Assembly: GCF_027943255.1 (NCBI RefSeq)
Contig: NC_072896.1
Coordinates: 46,898,501-46,962,500, forward strand
Source: Anastrepha obliqua
Lineage: Eukaryota > Arthropoda > Insecta > Diptera > Tephritidae
Length of the DNA: 64,000 nt
Reading direction: 5' to 3'
Positions 32,443 through 44,479 of the stretch are shown here, piece by piece (position 1 is the first letter of the stretch; every line of letters starts with the position of its first letter). The notes beneath the pieces are model-generated. The model did no database searches and was not told the DNA's origin. It worked only from the letters and a program-made list of their open reading frames with translations. The position numbers were made by a program, and so were the translations under genes.

Positions 32443-34440
32443 TATTTATGTAGTCAATATTTTGAAAGTGACAGCTATTCTAATATATTATATGTTAAAG
32501 CACGCCAGAAAATCAAGTAAATTTGATATATCACAGCAAATATTAGTAAACACACAAATTTTTTTTATTACAGTTAAAATGTCAAATTACGTTCCAACAA
32601 AACAGCATTTGCGGGGAGGTTTGCTTTTGTTCTTCAATTTAAAGAAAAGTGCAACAGAAGCACATCGTTTACTCTCAGAAGCTTATCCTGAATATGCTCC
32701 AAAGGTTAGAGTATGTAGCAGAGGTAGTTTGCACGATTTAAAAGTGGTGATTTTGACATAGAAGACAAAAATCTATCAGGTCCATCAAAAAAGTTTGAAG
32801 TCGAAGAATTGGAGGCATTACTCGATCAAGATCCATGTCAAACTCAAGAAGAACTTGGAAAAACATTGGAAGTCACTCAACAAGCCATTTCTAAACGTTT
32901 AAAAGCAGCCGGATACATTCACAAACAAGGAAATTGGGTGCCACATGAATTGCAGCCGAGAGACGTTGAGAGACGATTTTGCATGTCTGAAATGCTGCTT
33001 AATCGCCACGAAAAGAAATCGTTTTTGCATCGTATTGTCACTGGCGATGAAAAGTGGATTCATGACGATAACCCAAAGCGTAAAAGATCATATGTGAAGC
33101 CAGGCCAACCAGCCAAATCGACACCAAAGCCGAATATTCATGGTTTGAAGGTAATGCTCTGTATTTGGTGGGATCAGAAGGCTGTGCTGTACTATGAGCT
33201 GTTAAAATCGGGTCAGATGATCACGGGAGAGCTATACAGGCAACAATTGATAGGTTTGAAGCAAGAAATTACCCGGAAAACGGCCAGAATGGGCGACCAG
33301 ACACGAGAAATTGATTTTCCATCATGACAATGCTCGGCCACATGTTGCAGTACCGGTCAAAAATGATTTGTAAAATGTCGGATGGGAAATTCTACCTCAC
33401 CCGCCTTATAGCCCAGACATAGCTCCTTCTGATTACCACTTGTTTCGGTCGATGCAGAATCACCTTTCTAGAATACGTTTCACCAATGTTGAAGGTATTA
33501 AAAAATGGCTTAATGACTTTCTCGGCGCAAAAGATGAGAAGTGTTTTTGGGATGGAATACGAAATTAATTAGTTGTACAGCCATAATTTCCATTAAGCAT
33601 AACGCAATCATTCTAGCGCCGCTCTCATATTTCAATACAACTTTTGTACAACGATTTATCTTTTGCCTCAAAATAAGTCTGAGTTGCAGCGATAACCTCT
33701 TCATTTGAGCGAAATTTCTTATTGGTGAGCATTTTTTTTGTCTGCGAACAGCCAGTAGTCGCTGTGAGCCAAATCTGGCGAATTCGGTGGATGTGGGAGC
33801 AATTCGAAGTTCAATTCATGTATGTAGTTTTGCCACTTCTCATAACCATCAACCATCAACCATCATGTTTTTGGTCAACAGTGAGCAAATGCGGCACCCA
33901 CTTTGAACAGAGCTCTCTCATAGTTAAATGCTCATGCAATATAAAGCCAAAAAAGTTCTTTTGATACCTTTACGTTGTCAGCTAACTCACGCAACTTCAC
34001 TTTTCGATTATTCAGAACGATTTTGTAGATTTTTGTGATGTTTTCTAGTGTTACCACCTCATTTGGACACCCATTGCGTTGTGCGTCACCAGTGATCGGT
34101 GTCCCTAGGACCACGTTTGAACTCAGCACACCATCGTTTTATTGTTGTTTCTGACGGAGCGGAGTCCCTATAACACTTTTCAAGCCATTGCTTTGCTTGA
34201 ACGGTATTTTCTCCCACCGAGAAGCAGTGTAAAATTAGAACACGAAATTCTTTTTGATCCATTGCTTTGTAAATAACAAAAGTAACGTCACTCTTAGCAC
34301 AATAACTCGCGAACTAATGAATAGAATATCATGAAATCTTAACGGCTGCCTTTTTAAGGTTAGTTCTAACTGAAAAAGCGGTGAATGCAATACCACTAGA
34401 GCAATCTATGGATTAGGCCCGGAACTTTTCAGCCCATGTG

Positions 34441-36122
34441 TTCATCTATTTTGCTCTCAATCAAATTCGTTAGCAAAATTCGCCGCAACGAGCCCATTGT
34501 GACAGGCCTGTTAGTCGGAGTAATTCTTTATTTGTGAGGCATCTTCTACATGCATTCGTATTTGTACATACAGATATTAATCATTATATGCGTACGTATG
34601 TGGATCAGATTTATCAAACTGTAATATTTCTAATCATGATGTTCAAATTTATACTTCTCTTATTTACCTTGTCAGTCCTGTGCGTGCAGAGAACATCTCG
34701 AGAACAAAAATCTGAGGCAGTCCGCCGTCATAGCCGGGTATGCATTGAATATCGACGCTCACATCAGTGCGGTTTACGATAGAGCAATTCGTAACGGAAT
34801 TGGGAAGAGCTGAAAGAGAGCAAAAAATGAGAATGAGAAAAAATGAGCAGCGACTTATGTATTCATCGAGATAAAGGGTTTGCTGCTATACCTGGACCTC
34901 ACTAAATGGATCTGACTTGGAAACAAAAAAAAAAAAACAAAAAAAAAAAAACATCATCACACGAGATAGTGGTAGTAAAACGGTGGTGGTCACTAATTAG
35001 GAGCATTTCAGCTGAGAAATGTTCAACCACCTCAACAACAACAACAACAACATGTATTCATATTTAAGAAGAATTAATAAAAACTGAATTATAGTGAACG
35101 GGTCGCGAAAATTGACTTGTGAAAGAAATTTGTGAAAATTGTTATTTTTTAGGCATCCCATGTGAAAGTGTCCTTTGCAACCTTATAAGCTGTTTTTAAA
35201 AGAATTAAGGTCCATAAGTCGGGTTTAGTCTGCCGCTGTAAATAGCTTCACAATTGAGTCAAAAATTAGCGTATCCCACTACCTGCTTTAGGTCAGCTAG
35301 AAAAGGTGACTCCAGGCAACGTAGCCTATTTTTACACAGAATAGTGCAGATTTGAAGAATATTTTTTCTTTTCGTATTTCTGCAGCTTTTTTGGATAGGC
35401 ACGCTTACCCTTACTGCATGTTTTCTTGTAGGACAAAGCCCTTTGGGACTAGAAAAAAAGTAGTTGAATACACTCTGCCATCTCAAATTACCATTTTTAC
35501 CGCGTGTTTTTATAAACCCGAAAAGCCATACTTAGGTTTCATAATTTAATTACATTTCTGAAGCAACATTATTTAAAAATCAGATTGCAAATGGTTCACG
35601 GCATACCGAAGTTTTTGCTATTTGGTCGTACCTTGCCTTACAAATCCATTTGTCATGCACTTTCTGTTGTGCTAAGCCCTGAAAAACTGAGCACAAGTGT
35701 AGAAATAATCTTTATCAAGAATCGAACTCCCATTTCAGTTTGGATATCACTAAAAATGAAATCATATCTTCTTGGAAGTTCGATTGCGAGTCTCATACAG
35801 CTTCCCGAGTAGCTGAAAGCATAGCGTAGATCAAATGCTGTGGTGATATGATGCTCGACAGTCTTAGAGGTGAGTTTTGTGAGAATACCGAGTAACTAAC
35901 TATAAAGCGTAAAGTCATCTGTACAGAGGGTTACACTGCAGGTCACAAGCAGTGTTAATATTTCCTCTACTTTCTTTTGCTCGGAATTCTGTGTGATGTA
36001 TAGCGAGCAATTTAATTATCAGAAATGAAACTTAAACGGAAATTAATTTTTCGCGACTCTACGAAGAGACCATTTATCGGATATTGTGATCTATATATAA
36101 CCTTCACACATACTCTTTATTA
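34441..36122. other. Intron sequence with simple repeats, no gene seen
   Basis: A-rich run at 34923-34952 and CAA repeat at 35033-35051. At about 34730 CCGCCGTCATAGCCGGG may be a SINE head scrap. No exon or transposase recognised. Confidence 0.45.
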
Positions 36123-37401
36123 TTAGGTATGCAACTAAGTTCTCGCTGTTTTTTTTGTTGAAAATACAACTTTATTCTGAAAAAAATGGTTACAAGTGAA
36201 TCATTGAAAGTATTGCCCATCGCTGGCTACTACTTTTTCCCATCTTCCTGGAAGATATGGTATACCGTCGCGGAAAACGGTTCATCTTTTCAGGCTATCC
36301 ACGGATTAGGCCATTTTTTGATGTCTTCATATGAATGGAACAGCTGGTCAGCTAGACCATGTGCCATCGATCGGAACAGGTGATAATCGGACGGCGCAAT
36401 ATCTGGAGAATATGGCGAGTGGGGTAGGATTTCCCATTTCAATGTTTCCAGCTAGGTTTTAACGGGTTTGGAAACGTGAGGCCGAGCTTTGTCATGCTGT
36501 AGAATCACTGTTTCATACCTCTCCGCGTATTGCGGCCGCTTCTCGGGCAGTGCTCGGCTCAATCGCATCAATAGAAGTCGATACCGATCCCCAGTGATGG
36601 TTTCGTTTGGTTTTAACAGTTCATAATAAATAACACCAACTCGGTCCCACCAAATACATAGCATAACCTTCGCAGCGTGAATATTCGGCCAAGGCGACGA
36701 CGTAGAAGCATGACCGGGCAGTCCCCATGACTTTCTTTTCTTTGGATTGCTGTAATGAATCCATTTTTCAACACCCGTCACGATGCGATGAAGAAAACCC
36801 TTCCTTTTTTGCCGCTGGAGCAGGCGAAAAAACGACGACCAACAATCTCTTGATTTTAACTCATAAGGAACCCAAGTCCCCTGTTTCTAAATCATTATCA
36901 AAGCATGCAATCGCTTGGAAATGGATTGGCGTGTAACTCCTAATACTGAAGCAAGCTCTTCTTGCATTTGACGCGGATCCTCATTGAGCAATGCCTCCAA
37001 TTCAGCGTATTCGAAGGTTTTTGGCCTTCCTTCAGGCGGACGGTCGTCAACATTAAAATCACCGTCTTTGAAGCCATGAAACGAATCTCGGCACGTTGTT
37101 TCACTAAAAGCAGCATCTCCATAAACTTTTTGTAGCTCTCGCTGCGCTTCAGCCACCGTTTTTTCCGAATGAAAGAGGAAACTCAACACTTCCCGCAGAT
37201 GACGATTATTCGGCACAAAATCAGACATTTTCACAAAACCAAAAGTATATGACACCAAAACAGAATCACTAATGTGTCGAAACAGTTGGTTTACCATATG
37301 TCTAAGCTTGGTTTATAACGTTTAGGTTATGTTAGAATCGACTAGCACACACTGCTGGCGGCATCTATTGACAAACAGCGAGAACTTAGTTGCGCATCCA
37401 A
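36123..37401 (-). mobile_element. mariner element with damaged catalytic site
   Basis: 1279 bp. Terminal repeats contain GCAACTAAGTTCTCGCTGTT at both ends, TA at 36121-36122 and 37402-37403. The minus ATG at 37228 opens MSDFVPNNRHLREVLSFLFH, then VLGVTRQSISKRLHAL; a stop lies near 36890, followed by WVPYELKSRD, TGVEKWIHYS, LCIWWDRVGVIYYELLKPNE, LQHDKARPH and IAPSDYHLF. The first catalytic Asp is Val (TGVEKW) and Asn after the second Asp is Lys. Related to the element at 5771-7056. Sits 117 bp from the exon at 37519. Confidence 0.9.
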
Positions 37402-37518
37402 TAAAAAAAATTTTTAACATTTAAGCACATTACAAACTGTGTAAAAAGTAATCTTAATGAGATACCCTTTATATGTGCATACGACTTTACATGTACATAT
37501 ATAGACTTGTTTACTTAC

Positions 37519-37600
37519 CAGCCAGCACGACTTGGAAAAGGCAAGGTTGATTTTGTGTACCAACTTCATTAGACGCCCAGCAGGATAGTGTGCCATAATC
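37519..37600 (-). CDS. Sidestep-family gene exon: end of second Ig domain
   Basis: 82 nt. Acceptor TGCTTTTAG, donor GTAAGT. 27 codons in phase 0 (DYGTLSCWASNEVGTQNQP then CLFQVVLA) and one base carried over. D-Y-G-T-L-S-C is the classic Ig F-strand signature holding the second disulphide Cys. The next exon should begin the FN3 domain but was not found. Confidence 0.9.
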
Positions 37601-38329
37601 CTAAAAGCATACATACAAACATAAGATGAAAACTCAAAGCAGACATTTCGTAAGCTTTTTAAGAGGCAATACAATTTTGAAATTCTGAACACATCAAAAA
37701 TTGTGTTAGCGTAGAATGATGAAGAGATTCATTTTTTCTCCTTATATGTACGGATATATGTATCATACTTATGTGCATATTTATGTATGTGTTACGTTTA
37801 TAGTTCACATACTTATTTTAATAAAGTATTCCAATTCATTTAAATACGAGTTTTTCGTCGACTTCATTCATTTAGCCGCCTCGGCTCGCTTCGCATCCAG
37901 CCCAACCATTTAGACCTTAACCCTTGAGACCTTGACAATGGCTTTTAGATCCATCTCATTGAGGCATGACAAATATTCAGCTTAGGTGTCTTAATTTTTT
38001 TTGGTTTTCCAAGGTGACAAGGCACAAGAAAAAATACGTCGATTTGAGCCAAATTGCTAAACGGGAACCGTAAACGAAAGCCAATGCACGCAAACACCAA
38101 TTGGTTGATGTGCCATGGGGCATAGTAATATTTTATTGAAACCAAAAACTTTTACCAACCCATGCCCACAATTTAAGCCGGAAAGAAGTCGATGTCTTCA
38201 GTACCACTTTTGAAAAAAAGTTTAATGGATCAGTGACGCCACCACTGCACAATTCTCAGCGACCTGCAACTCTTCGCTCATAATGGAGTCGAAATTAAAA
38301 ATTGTCGCACAACCAAAATTATCGAAAAA
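37601..38329. other. Intron sequence, no gene seen
   Basis: TATGTA-type repeats near 37740-37790; nothing else recognised. Confidence 0.5.
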
Positions 38330-38387
38330 CCCATTCGGTCAAACACCCAAAAAGGGTGTACGCGCCAATTATATATATATATATAGT
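38330..38387 (+). mobile_element. SINE 3' end with TA tail
   Basis: CATTCGGTCAAACACCCAAA, AAGGGTGTACGCGCCAATTA then a TA microsatellite (38370-38385): the intact form of the SINE tail. Confidence 0.8.
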
Positions 38388-38499
38388 TGAGTTGAGAATC
38401 CAACATATAGCGGAACATATAGAGTCCAAGATACAGTCCTCACTGCGCATTAAATATCACACAGTTTTTTTAGCCTAATTTAATAATATTTCAAACTAA

Positions 38500-38645
38500 A
38501 CACTCGGATGTATTTCAGCCAGCAGAGGGTTTGTGAGAAAAAAACTATCTGCCATTTGGAGTGGTATACAACTCTAGAGTCGCCCATTTGTGGAACAACC
38601 AAGTTACGCACCACAAATTGAATGAGAGGCTCTTGCATAAATACT
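38500..38645 (+). mobile_element. SINE body fragment
   Basis: CACTCGGATGTATTTCAGCC, AACTATCTGCCATTTGGAG, CATTTGTGGAACAACC and TTACGCACCACAAATTG follow the SINE order. Confidence 0.65.
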
Positions 38646-38819
38646 GACGATTCGTCTTCTCTGTACGGGTCCGGCACTCGAAGTGTAACCAACTTCAGAC
38701 CGCTCGCGCAGCTGATGCCCGCGATTGTATAATATTTTGCTGGAAAATCCCCACCAGCGATTGCTTGTGAGCTCCAGCACCTTAATTTAAATAAAGTTTT
38801 AGTTTATCGCATCATTACT

Positions 38820-39560
38820 CGTTACAATGATTTTGGTAGCATCGCGAAACGTTCAAAAGGCTGCAACATCACGGGTAATGGTTCAAAAAGTGAAGAAGTG
38901 ACTTGAGCGAAATCCCCGACTCCCGACGAAATGCCAATCACATGGGGTAAGAACTGAAAATATCTGACCGTAGCATCCGCCGCATACTGGAAAATGATCT
39001 TAAAGTCAAGCCTTACAAGATCTAAAAGGCGCATGAACTCACACTAAAGCAGCTAAAAGTCACAATTGAGAGAGCGAAGGAGTTGCTTCGCTTGACCGAA
39101 AACGCTCAATTCCCGAACATTGTGTTTTCCGACGAGAAATTTTTTCAAATTACGCAATTCGTAAACTCTCAAAACGATAGGGTTTTTTTGACCGACTGTT
39201 CCTACGAAACTTTGAGTCATCGATTGGCCACAAGGAGGCAGCACCCGCCACAAGTAATGGTTTGGGCCGCTGTAACCGCAGATGGGTGCTCTCCAATCTT
39301 TTTCATCGAGCCTGGCGTCAAGGTAAATGCGAAATATTTTCGGGAAAGTATTCTGGAGGTTACTTTGAAGCCATTAGCAGACAAGCATTTCGGTGTGAAA
39401 CCATGGATCTTTCAACAGAACTGGGCATCGTCTCACAAAGCTCGAGTGAATAATGGCTAAAAAAACATCGTTCTGAACTTGAATTGAATGAAAGTAATTT
39501 TCCAAACTAAATTCATGGCTTTTTTAATTGGTTAAACTTCGAGCGCCGGACCCTGTATTC
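38820..39560 (+). mobile_element. Tc1/mariner transposase relic
   Basis: RYNDFGSIAKR at the start matches the fragment at 1140-1500. After frameshifts the plus strand encodes, from 39083, LTENAQFPNIVFSDEKFFQI, PPQVMVWAAVTADG, FIEPGVKVNAKYFRE and WIFQQNWASSHKA, the first catalytic Asp (FSDEKF) and the second motif, where Q-D is changed to Q-N. The third motif is missing. A possible 3' terminus lies at AGCGCCGGACCCTGTA (39542-39557). Confidence 0.75.
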
Positions 39561-39670
39561 GTATACAGTAGCGTCACGTAACGTAACATGACAGAAGCCA
39601 AGGTGTTGCGCACACGCGGTATGAACCTTCATTTCGCTCAAAATTACTTTTCAACATACGCCTGCACTTA

Positions 39671-41268
39671 AAGTCCGGTTCACTTGGTTGGAGGCACTCA
39701 GTTTGCCTACATTATTTGCCCGTTAAGGCATTCAAATGAGATTGTTTTTTAAGTATTTATTGTGTTTGGTTGAAAACTGCTTAATTCTAATAAAATGATA
39801 AGCAGAAAATTGTACCAGATCGCGAAAGAAGACAAATCTATATATTGACCTTAGAGGGACTTTCTAGTCGCAAAATGGCCGGAAAGATTGGTTGAAGTCC
39901 AAATGTTCTGGATCTTTACGTGAAACAAGGTGCCTGCTATGGTAAGAACTACAAAGGCAGAACTGCGATGGGCTTAACACCCAAGGAAACCCCCAAAATC
40001 CTCAGAATTGCATCAAATTCCGCCCTTTCAATTGCAAAAATTAAAGAAATGACAAATGTCGCAGCAAGCAAATCCACCATTCGAAGGATTAGAATAGCCA
40101 CATCTGAAGCAAACAAATATTACAAAACAAAAAAACTAAATTTGAATCAATTTCGCAAAGAACGCCGCCTCGATTTTGCACGGGACCACCTGGATTGCCG
40201 TTCTGTTACAAATAAAAATCCCGAGGAATAGAAAAAGTAGTATTTAGTGACGAAAAGAAGTTCCATCTGGATAAGCCGCATGGATACAATTATTAATTTC
40301 GTGGCTTAAGAAAGGACGAAAGGTACTTGAGCGGTGGTGAGATACTTGATAGGTACCACCGTGAAGGTGGCGTTATGATATGGGGAGCAATATCGTGCCA
40401 TGGCGCGTTCGAATTCAAAATTTTAGACTACAAAATGACTGGAAATAGCTGTAAAAACTTTTTGGAACCATTTTTTTCCGAAATTCATGTAACATTTGGC
40501 CCTCCCAATTGGATCCTTTAACAGGATAATGCACCTGTACACAATTCAAGTGTGATCAAAACTTTGATTGCGTCCCAAAATGTTGTATTCCCCAAATCTG
40601 AACATCATAGAAAATCATTGGATATTGCTTCGTCGTAAGGCAACTAAGAGAATGGGCAACCGTTTGACACCAAAAATTCTTTAACTCGAATCATGAAATT
40701 GACCAGGTCTGAAATTTCATTAAGCTATCGGAGAATTTCTACAAATCCATTCATCAACGTATTTACAAAGTAGTTTAAAATTAGTATTAAAAATAATTAA
40801 AATAATATTTTAAATAATAAATAAAAAACTTCCCATATTTATTATTCTTTTTGCTTTGGTTAGTGCACGGCACATTCATTAAAAGTGGTGGCAATAAACC
40901 AACAACAATGTTCTATACGTTTAATTGTCATAGCAAAGTAAGAAACAGTAAGTAAGAAAACAAAGAATGAATTCGCCCGGTTTCATTCTTTGCTGACAGC
41001 GACATGGATATGGCGAGAGAAAAACAAAACAAATCAGCTGATTCACTGATACTACCTTTAATTGATTCGCCTTGGGTTAGTGCCTATATTTAAGTGAACC
41101 AATAACTCAATCAAATTATTATAGCTGCTCATGCTTGTTTATTTTCGAGCAAAGTACAGGCTTCACTTGAATTATCAGAAAACCTTGGATTACTAGATCA
41201 AATACGCTTGCTTTAATAACCAATTTCTTTCATAAAAATTATTGCCTCTAATCGAGTGAACCGGAATG
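39671..41268 (+). mobile_element. Tc1/Tc3-like element, full length but decayed
   Basis: 1598 bp. Ends share TCCGGTTCACT and a GAGGCA block (39674-39697 and the reverse complement at 41243-41266), TA at 39669-39670 and 41269-41270. A second inverted copy of GGTTCACTT..AGGCAC lies at 41074-41101, the internal-repeat layout known from Tc3-like elements. Coding starts near 39795 (MISRKLYQIAKEDKSIY); then YGKNYKGRTAMGLTPKETPK, SIAKIKEMTNVAASKSTIRR, RLDFARDHLD, VMIWGAISCHGAFEFKILD, W-I-L stop Q-D-N-A-P-V-H and NLNIIENHW. Several stops; dead. Confidence 0.85.
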
Positions 41269-41445
41269 TATTTTGAAAATAATAAATAATAATAATTAAG
41301 AATCTCCAATTTAAATGCTCAAGTGCAATGTTCATTTATTATTTCATACCATATCATTCCATACCGAGCCTGACAGTTAAGAATTTGAATGCTAATGACC
41401 CATCAGTATGAAAATTTTAAGGAAATATAATTAGTGTCGAAGTAC

Positions 41446-41557
41446 CTGATCGGATACCGGTGTGTATTTCAGAATACTTCTGCTGTCATTCACACTAAAA
41501 CGTTCACTGCCAACGTCCAAAGTCTCACCGGAATTGTTAAATTTCCAACGAAAGGTC
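41446..41557 (-). CDS. Sidestep-family gene exon: middle of second Ig domain
   Basis: 112 nt. Acceptor TTTCTTACAG, donor GTACTT. The first base completes Arg, then 37 codons: TFRWKFNNSGETLDVGSERF, SVNDSRSILKYTPVSDQ, ending in phase 0. F-R-W is the Ig C-strand Trp, and S-I-L-K-Y is the E-strand region. Confidence 0.9.
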
Positions 41558-42738
41558 CTGTAAGAAATTTGATACAAATTTAGTATTTTATAAAGTATGA
41601 ATTTTGCATAAAATATCTAATATTTGTGGCATTTTACTGCACGCCTGACGTCGGTAATGAAGATTAATGGCCGAGATTTGTACAAAAGTATGTCATAAAA
41701 TATTATAGCTCCTGCTTAATGTCCAAGTAACACCTCAGCTAATTAATTTATGTCATAAGTTAATAACAACTAAATTTAATTTATATACCTATAAAGGGAA
41801 TAGATGACCAAATACGTTTGCATTTTATAGAATTAAATGCCTACATTTGCAACCCAAATTACGGATATGCAGGTATGCACAGCTTTACATATCCAAAAAC
41901 CTTTGAAAAATATGGTGTCTACACTGCCTGCCAACTCACTACAATTATAGCGCCACATCTCTCGCTTGCCCCTCTCAGTGCACATTTTGACGAATTACCT
42001 AGTTATACTTCATTTTGACACTACGCACCCAAAATGTCTGCACCCAATTACAAATGATGAATGAGCTATATGACTCCCTCATACTTTCGCACCAGTGCGC
42101 CGCAACATATCTCAAATAACAATTGAACCCGAGCGGAGAAATGTTCGGTTGACGCATTCACTCGGCTACAACTTTTATTTGTGTGCGGCAAAGCAATTGG
42201 ACAGCGAAAATTAATTACTATTTGTTTCCGACTATTACTCCTCTGCGCTCTCTATTTGTGCGCACACAAACGACAAACGACAACGTCGAGAGCATCGGGG
42301 CAAGTACGTGTGCGCACATACATGCACAGTATGTAAGTACAATAAGTGCATATGTACGTGCATACGAATGTAGACCTTAATTAGACAAAGTTAGGCTGCC
42401 ATCGTAACGAGCAGGAAACAAAAGTTTCACACTCAACACTCGTTCAGGTGCGATTGCCGCCTTTTCCGTTGTCACTATGTCTCCTTTACTTTTGTTCTAC
42501 ACATTACCTCCGCCCCTCTGCTTCTAACATGTCTTTAGCTGTCTACAATACAGGATGTGGAGAGGTTGCTTTGATACTGACAAATATTTTTGCTAATTTC
42601 TATGATTGTTGTGCCTATTTAGCTGTTCTTGCCGCTACTCCACACTACTCGTCCATCTTATTTTACTCACAGCTGGTGTTGATGAACGGGTTACACTATG
42701 CTTGATTATTGCATTGTCACTGTGGTTGCTACACTTAC
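41558..42738. other. Intron sequence, no gene seen
   Basis: No element recognised; GTGCGCACATACATGCAC-type repeats near 42310. Confidence 0.5.
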
Positions 42739-42841
42739 CTGGGGGGCGGATCTGCCTGTATTTCACACGTGACTTCGACAGTTTCATCCTTTGAGGCGCC
42801 AATTAGTATGACACGATCCAAATGCTTGCATACAGGTGTAT
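42739..42841 (-). CDS. Sidestep-family gene exon: start of second Ig domain
   Basis: 103 nt. Acceptor TGTCCACAG, donor GTAAGT. Two bases complete Tyr, then 33 codons: TPVCKHLDRVILIGASKDET, VEVTCEIQADPPP, and two bases carried over. P-V-C-K before the domain and V-T-C-E-I-Q-A-D-P-P-P carry the first disulphide Cys; both are characteristic of Sidestep and nephrin-like proteins. Confidence 0.92.
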
Positions 42842-43136
42842 CTGTGGACATGAGGAAATTACAAGGAAAAAAGAAAAGCTTAACTCACTTAATGATAACG
42901 GATGTGTGACTCTTTAAGATGGTTTGTTAAGTAAATGAGGAGTTGGGAGATTTTAAAGTTGGACATATTTAGGTAAGTGAATCTGTGGTATCTAAGTGAG
43001 TTGATTTAAAGACCGACTGCCACTTCCAACTACCCAACTACCGACGTAAGTGAATGTTTAACTAAATATTAATATTTCTGGAACCTATGAGTTGTCGCTT
43101 TTCATAGCATTTTTATACTTTTACTATCCTGGGCTA

Positions 43137-44194
43137 CAGGGTGACAAAAAATAGCTGTATACAAACTTCTCTGTGCAATTAGATGAATGTAAATTTTTTT
43201 TTAGCGAATGCTCTTATTTTGTGATTGTTGTGTGTGTTCTGCAGTACAAAAAAAAGTATTCGTTTCTGTCCCAGCTCTTTTTAAATACTTTGTGTAACGA
43301 TGTCAAGTAGTCGCTCAGCTATTATAGCCCTGCATCAGCTAGGAACACGCAACATGAGATAGCACGGAAGCTTGGAATTGCACGTTCATTGGTTTCTCGT
43401 GCAATTAAACCATTTAGGGAGCTTGGTAATGAAGGTGACCGTCCTGGAAGAGGGAGCAAAGGAACTATTAACACTTCTAACAACCGAAAAATCATCAAAA
43501 AAATAGTTCAACGAAATTCTGTGCACTCGATGAAGAAAATTGCTCGCGAGACAGGCATGAATCGTGAATCAGTTCGCCTTATAGCAAAAAAAGAACTTGG
43601 ACTTAAGCCTTATAAACTCACGGATGAAAACAAGAAAGTAAGACTCGAAAGATGTCGCTCGCTCCAACGGGCTGGGAAAAAATCGTCTTTACGGGTGAGA
43701 AGCTGTTTACCGTTGAACAAGCTCACAATCATCAAAATGACAGAAATTGGTCTACAGAAGCCCCATGGACCTGAGTGGATGTTTCAACAGGACTCGGCAC
43801 TAGCTCACAGAGCAAAAACAACCCAAGAGCCAATTTCCCCTCTTTTATTACCTTCCAAGAATGGCCACCTTACTCACCGGATCTGAATCCGCTAGATTAC
43901 AGCGTATGGTCGATTTTGGAAGGAAGGGCCTGTGCAAAACGCCACAAAACTTTGGAGACCCTGAAGCAAGCGTTGCGTCGAGAGTGGGATGGCATAACGA
44001 TAGACGAACTACGGCCTATAGCCCAAAATTTTTTTGAAACGTTTGAGCTTGTGTATTCGTGCTAAAGGTGGCCACTTCGAAACTGGCGGATGAATATGAT
44101 GTTACTCAAACTTTGTCTATTAAAATTTCACAATTTGTTTTGAACTACTATCAATGATAAATTTTTTTCAGTAAAAAATGTTGTATACACCCTG
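43137..44194 (+). mobile_element. mariner element with internal deletion
   Basis: 1058 bp flanked by TA at 43135-43136 and 44195-44196; ends share CAGGGTG and GTATACAA. The ATG at 43300 opens MSSSRSAIIALHQLG, then RAIKPFRELGNEGDRPGRGS, MKKIARETGMNRESVRLIAK and KKELGLKPYKL (two helix-turn-helix motifs). The central nuclease region is deleted after FTGEKLFTVE, then PEWMFQQDSALAHRAKTTQE (second Asp) and, in another frame, WPPYSPDLNPLDYSVWSILE (third Asp). Confidence 0.85.
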
Positions 44195-44479
44195 TATAAA
44201 GGGTTAAAGCATTTAGTAAAATACAGTACATTGTGAACCTGATCTTATAGATATTTGAAGTCAAATGCTTTTAAAGGGGTGACTCACTTCAGATGCTCAA
44301 CTTCCGCGGATTCATTTTCACCCTTACAAATTCTGTAATAATCATTGCGCCTTCTTGTGTGAATATTAAATATTGAAACTATGAGGAAATACAATTAGTT
44401 ATGAGTCGCTTTCAATTAATTTTAACCAAAACCGCTGTTCAGTACTGGCCTGAATGCGTGCGTTCCTAATTCATCTTAA

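Larger units (their letters stand above)
30072..33583 (+). mobile_element. mariner, second level of the nest
   Basis: Terminal repeats of about 27 bp with core ACAACTAATTAATTTCGTAT (30079 onward; reverse complement ends 33583), TA at 30070-30071 and 33584-33585. The transposase begins at the ATG at 32579 (MSNYVPTKQHLRGGLLLFFN), with ISKRLKAAGYIHKQGNWVPH, VTGDEKWIHDD, frameshift, then HDNARPH and IAPSDYH: all three catalytic Asp present but in broken frames, and the last ~20 residues deleted. Excluding the nested element it is about 1.19 kb. Its 5' noncoding region is split at 30118-32444 by the next mariner. Confidence 0.9.
29993..34440 (-). mobile_element. Outer mariner of a four-level nest (internally deleted)
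   Basis: Termini share a GGCTGAAAAGTTCCGGGCC-like repeat (left 29998-30016 with two differences, right as reverse complement 34415-34435). The transposase starts at the ATG at 34262 with MDQKEFRVLILHCFSVGENT, AKQWLEKCYRDSAPSETTIK, then after frameshifts and a deletion ELLPHPPNSPDLAHSDYWLF and, near 33590-33700, KFRSNEEVIAATQTYFEAKD and LNGNY. The C-terminal V-D-E-stop lies at 30054-30069, beyond the inserted element. Removing 30072-33583 and one TA joins GGAAAT-TA-TGTTGACGAATAA, reading G-N-Y-V-D-E-stop. TA flanks of this outermost element were not clear. Confidence 0.85.

Noticed and set aside
30070..33585. A single large inverted-repeat transposon
   Set aside because: The inverted ends belong to one 1.2-kb mariner enlarged by nested insertions, as frame and TA reconstruction shows.
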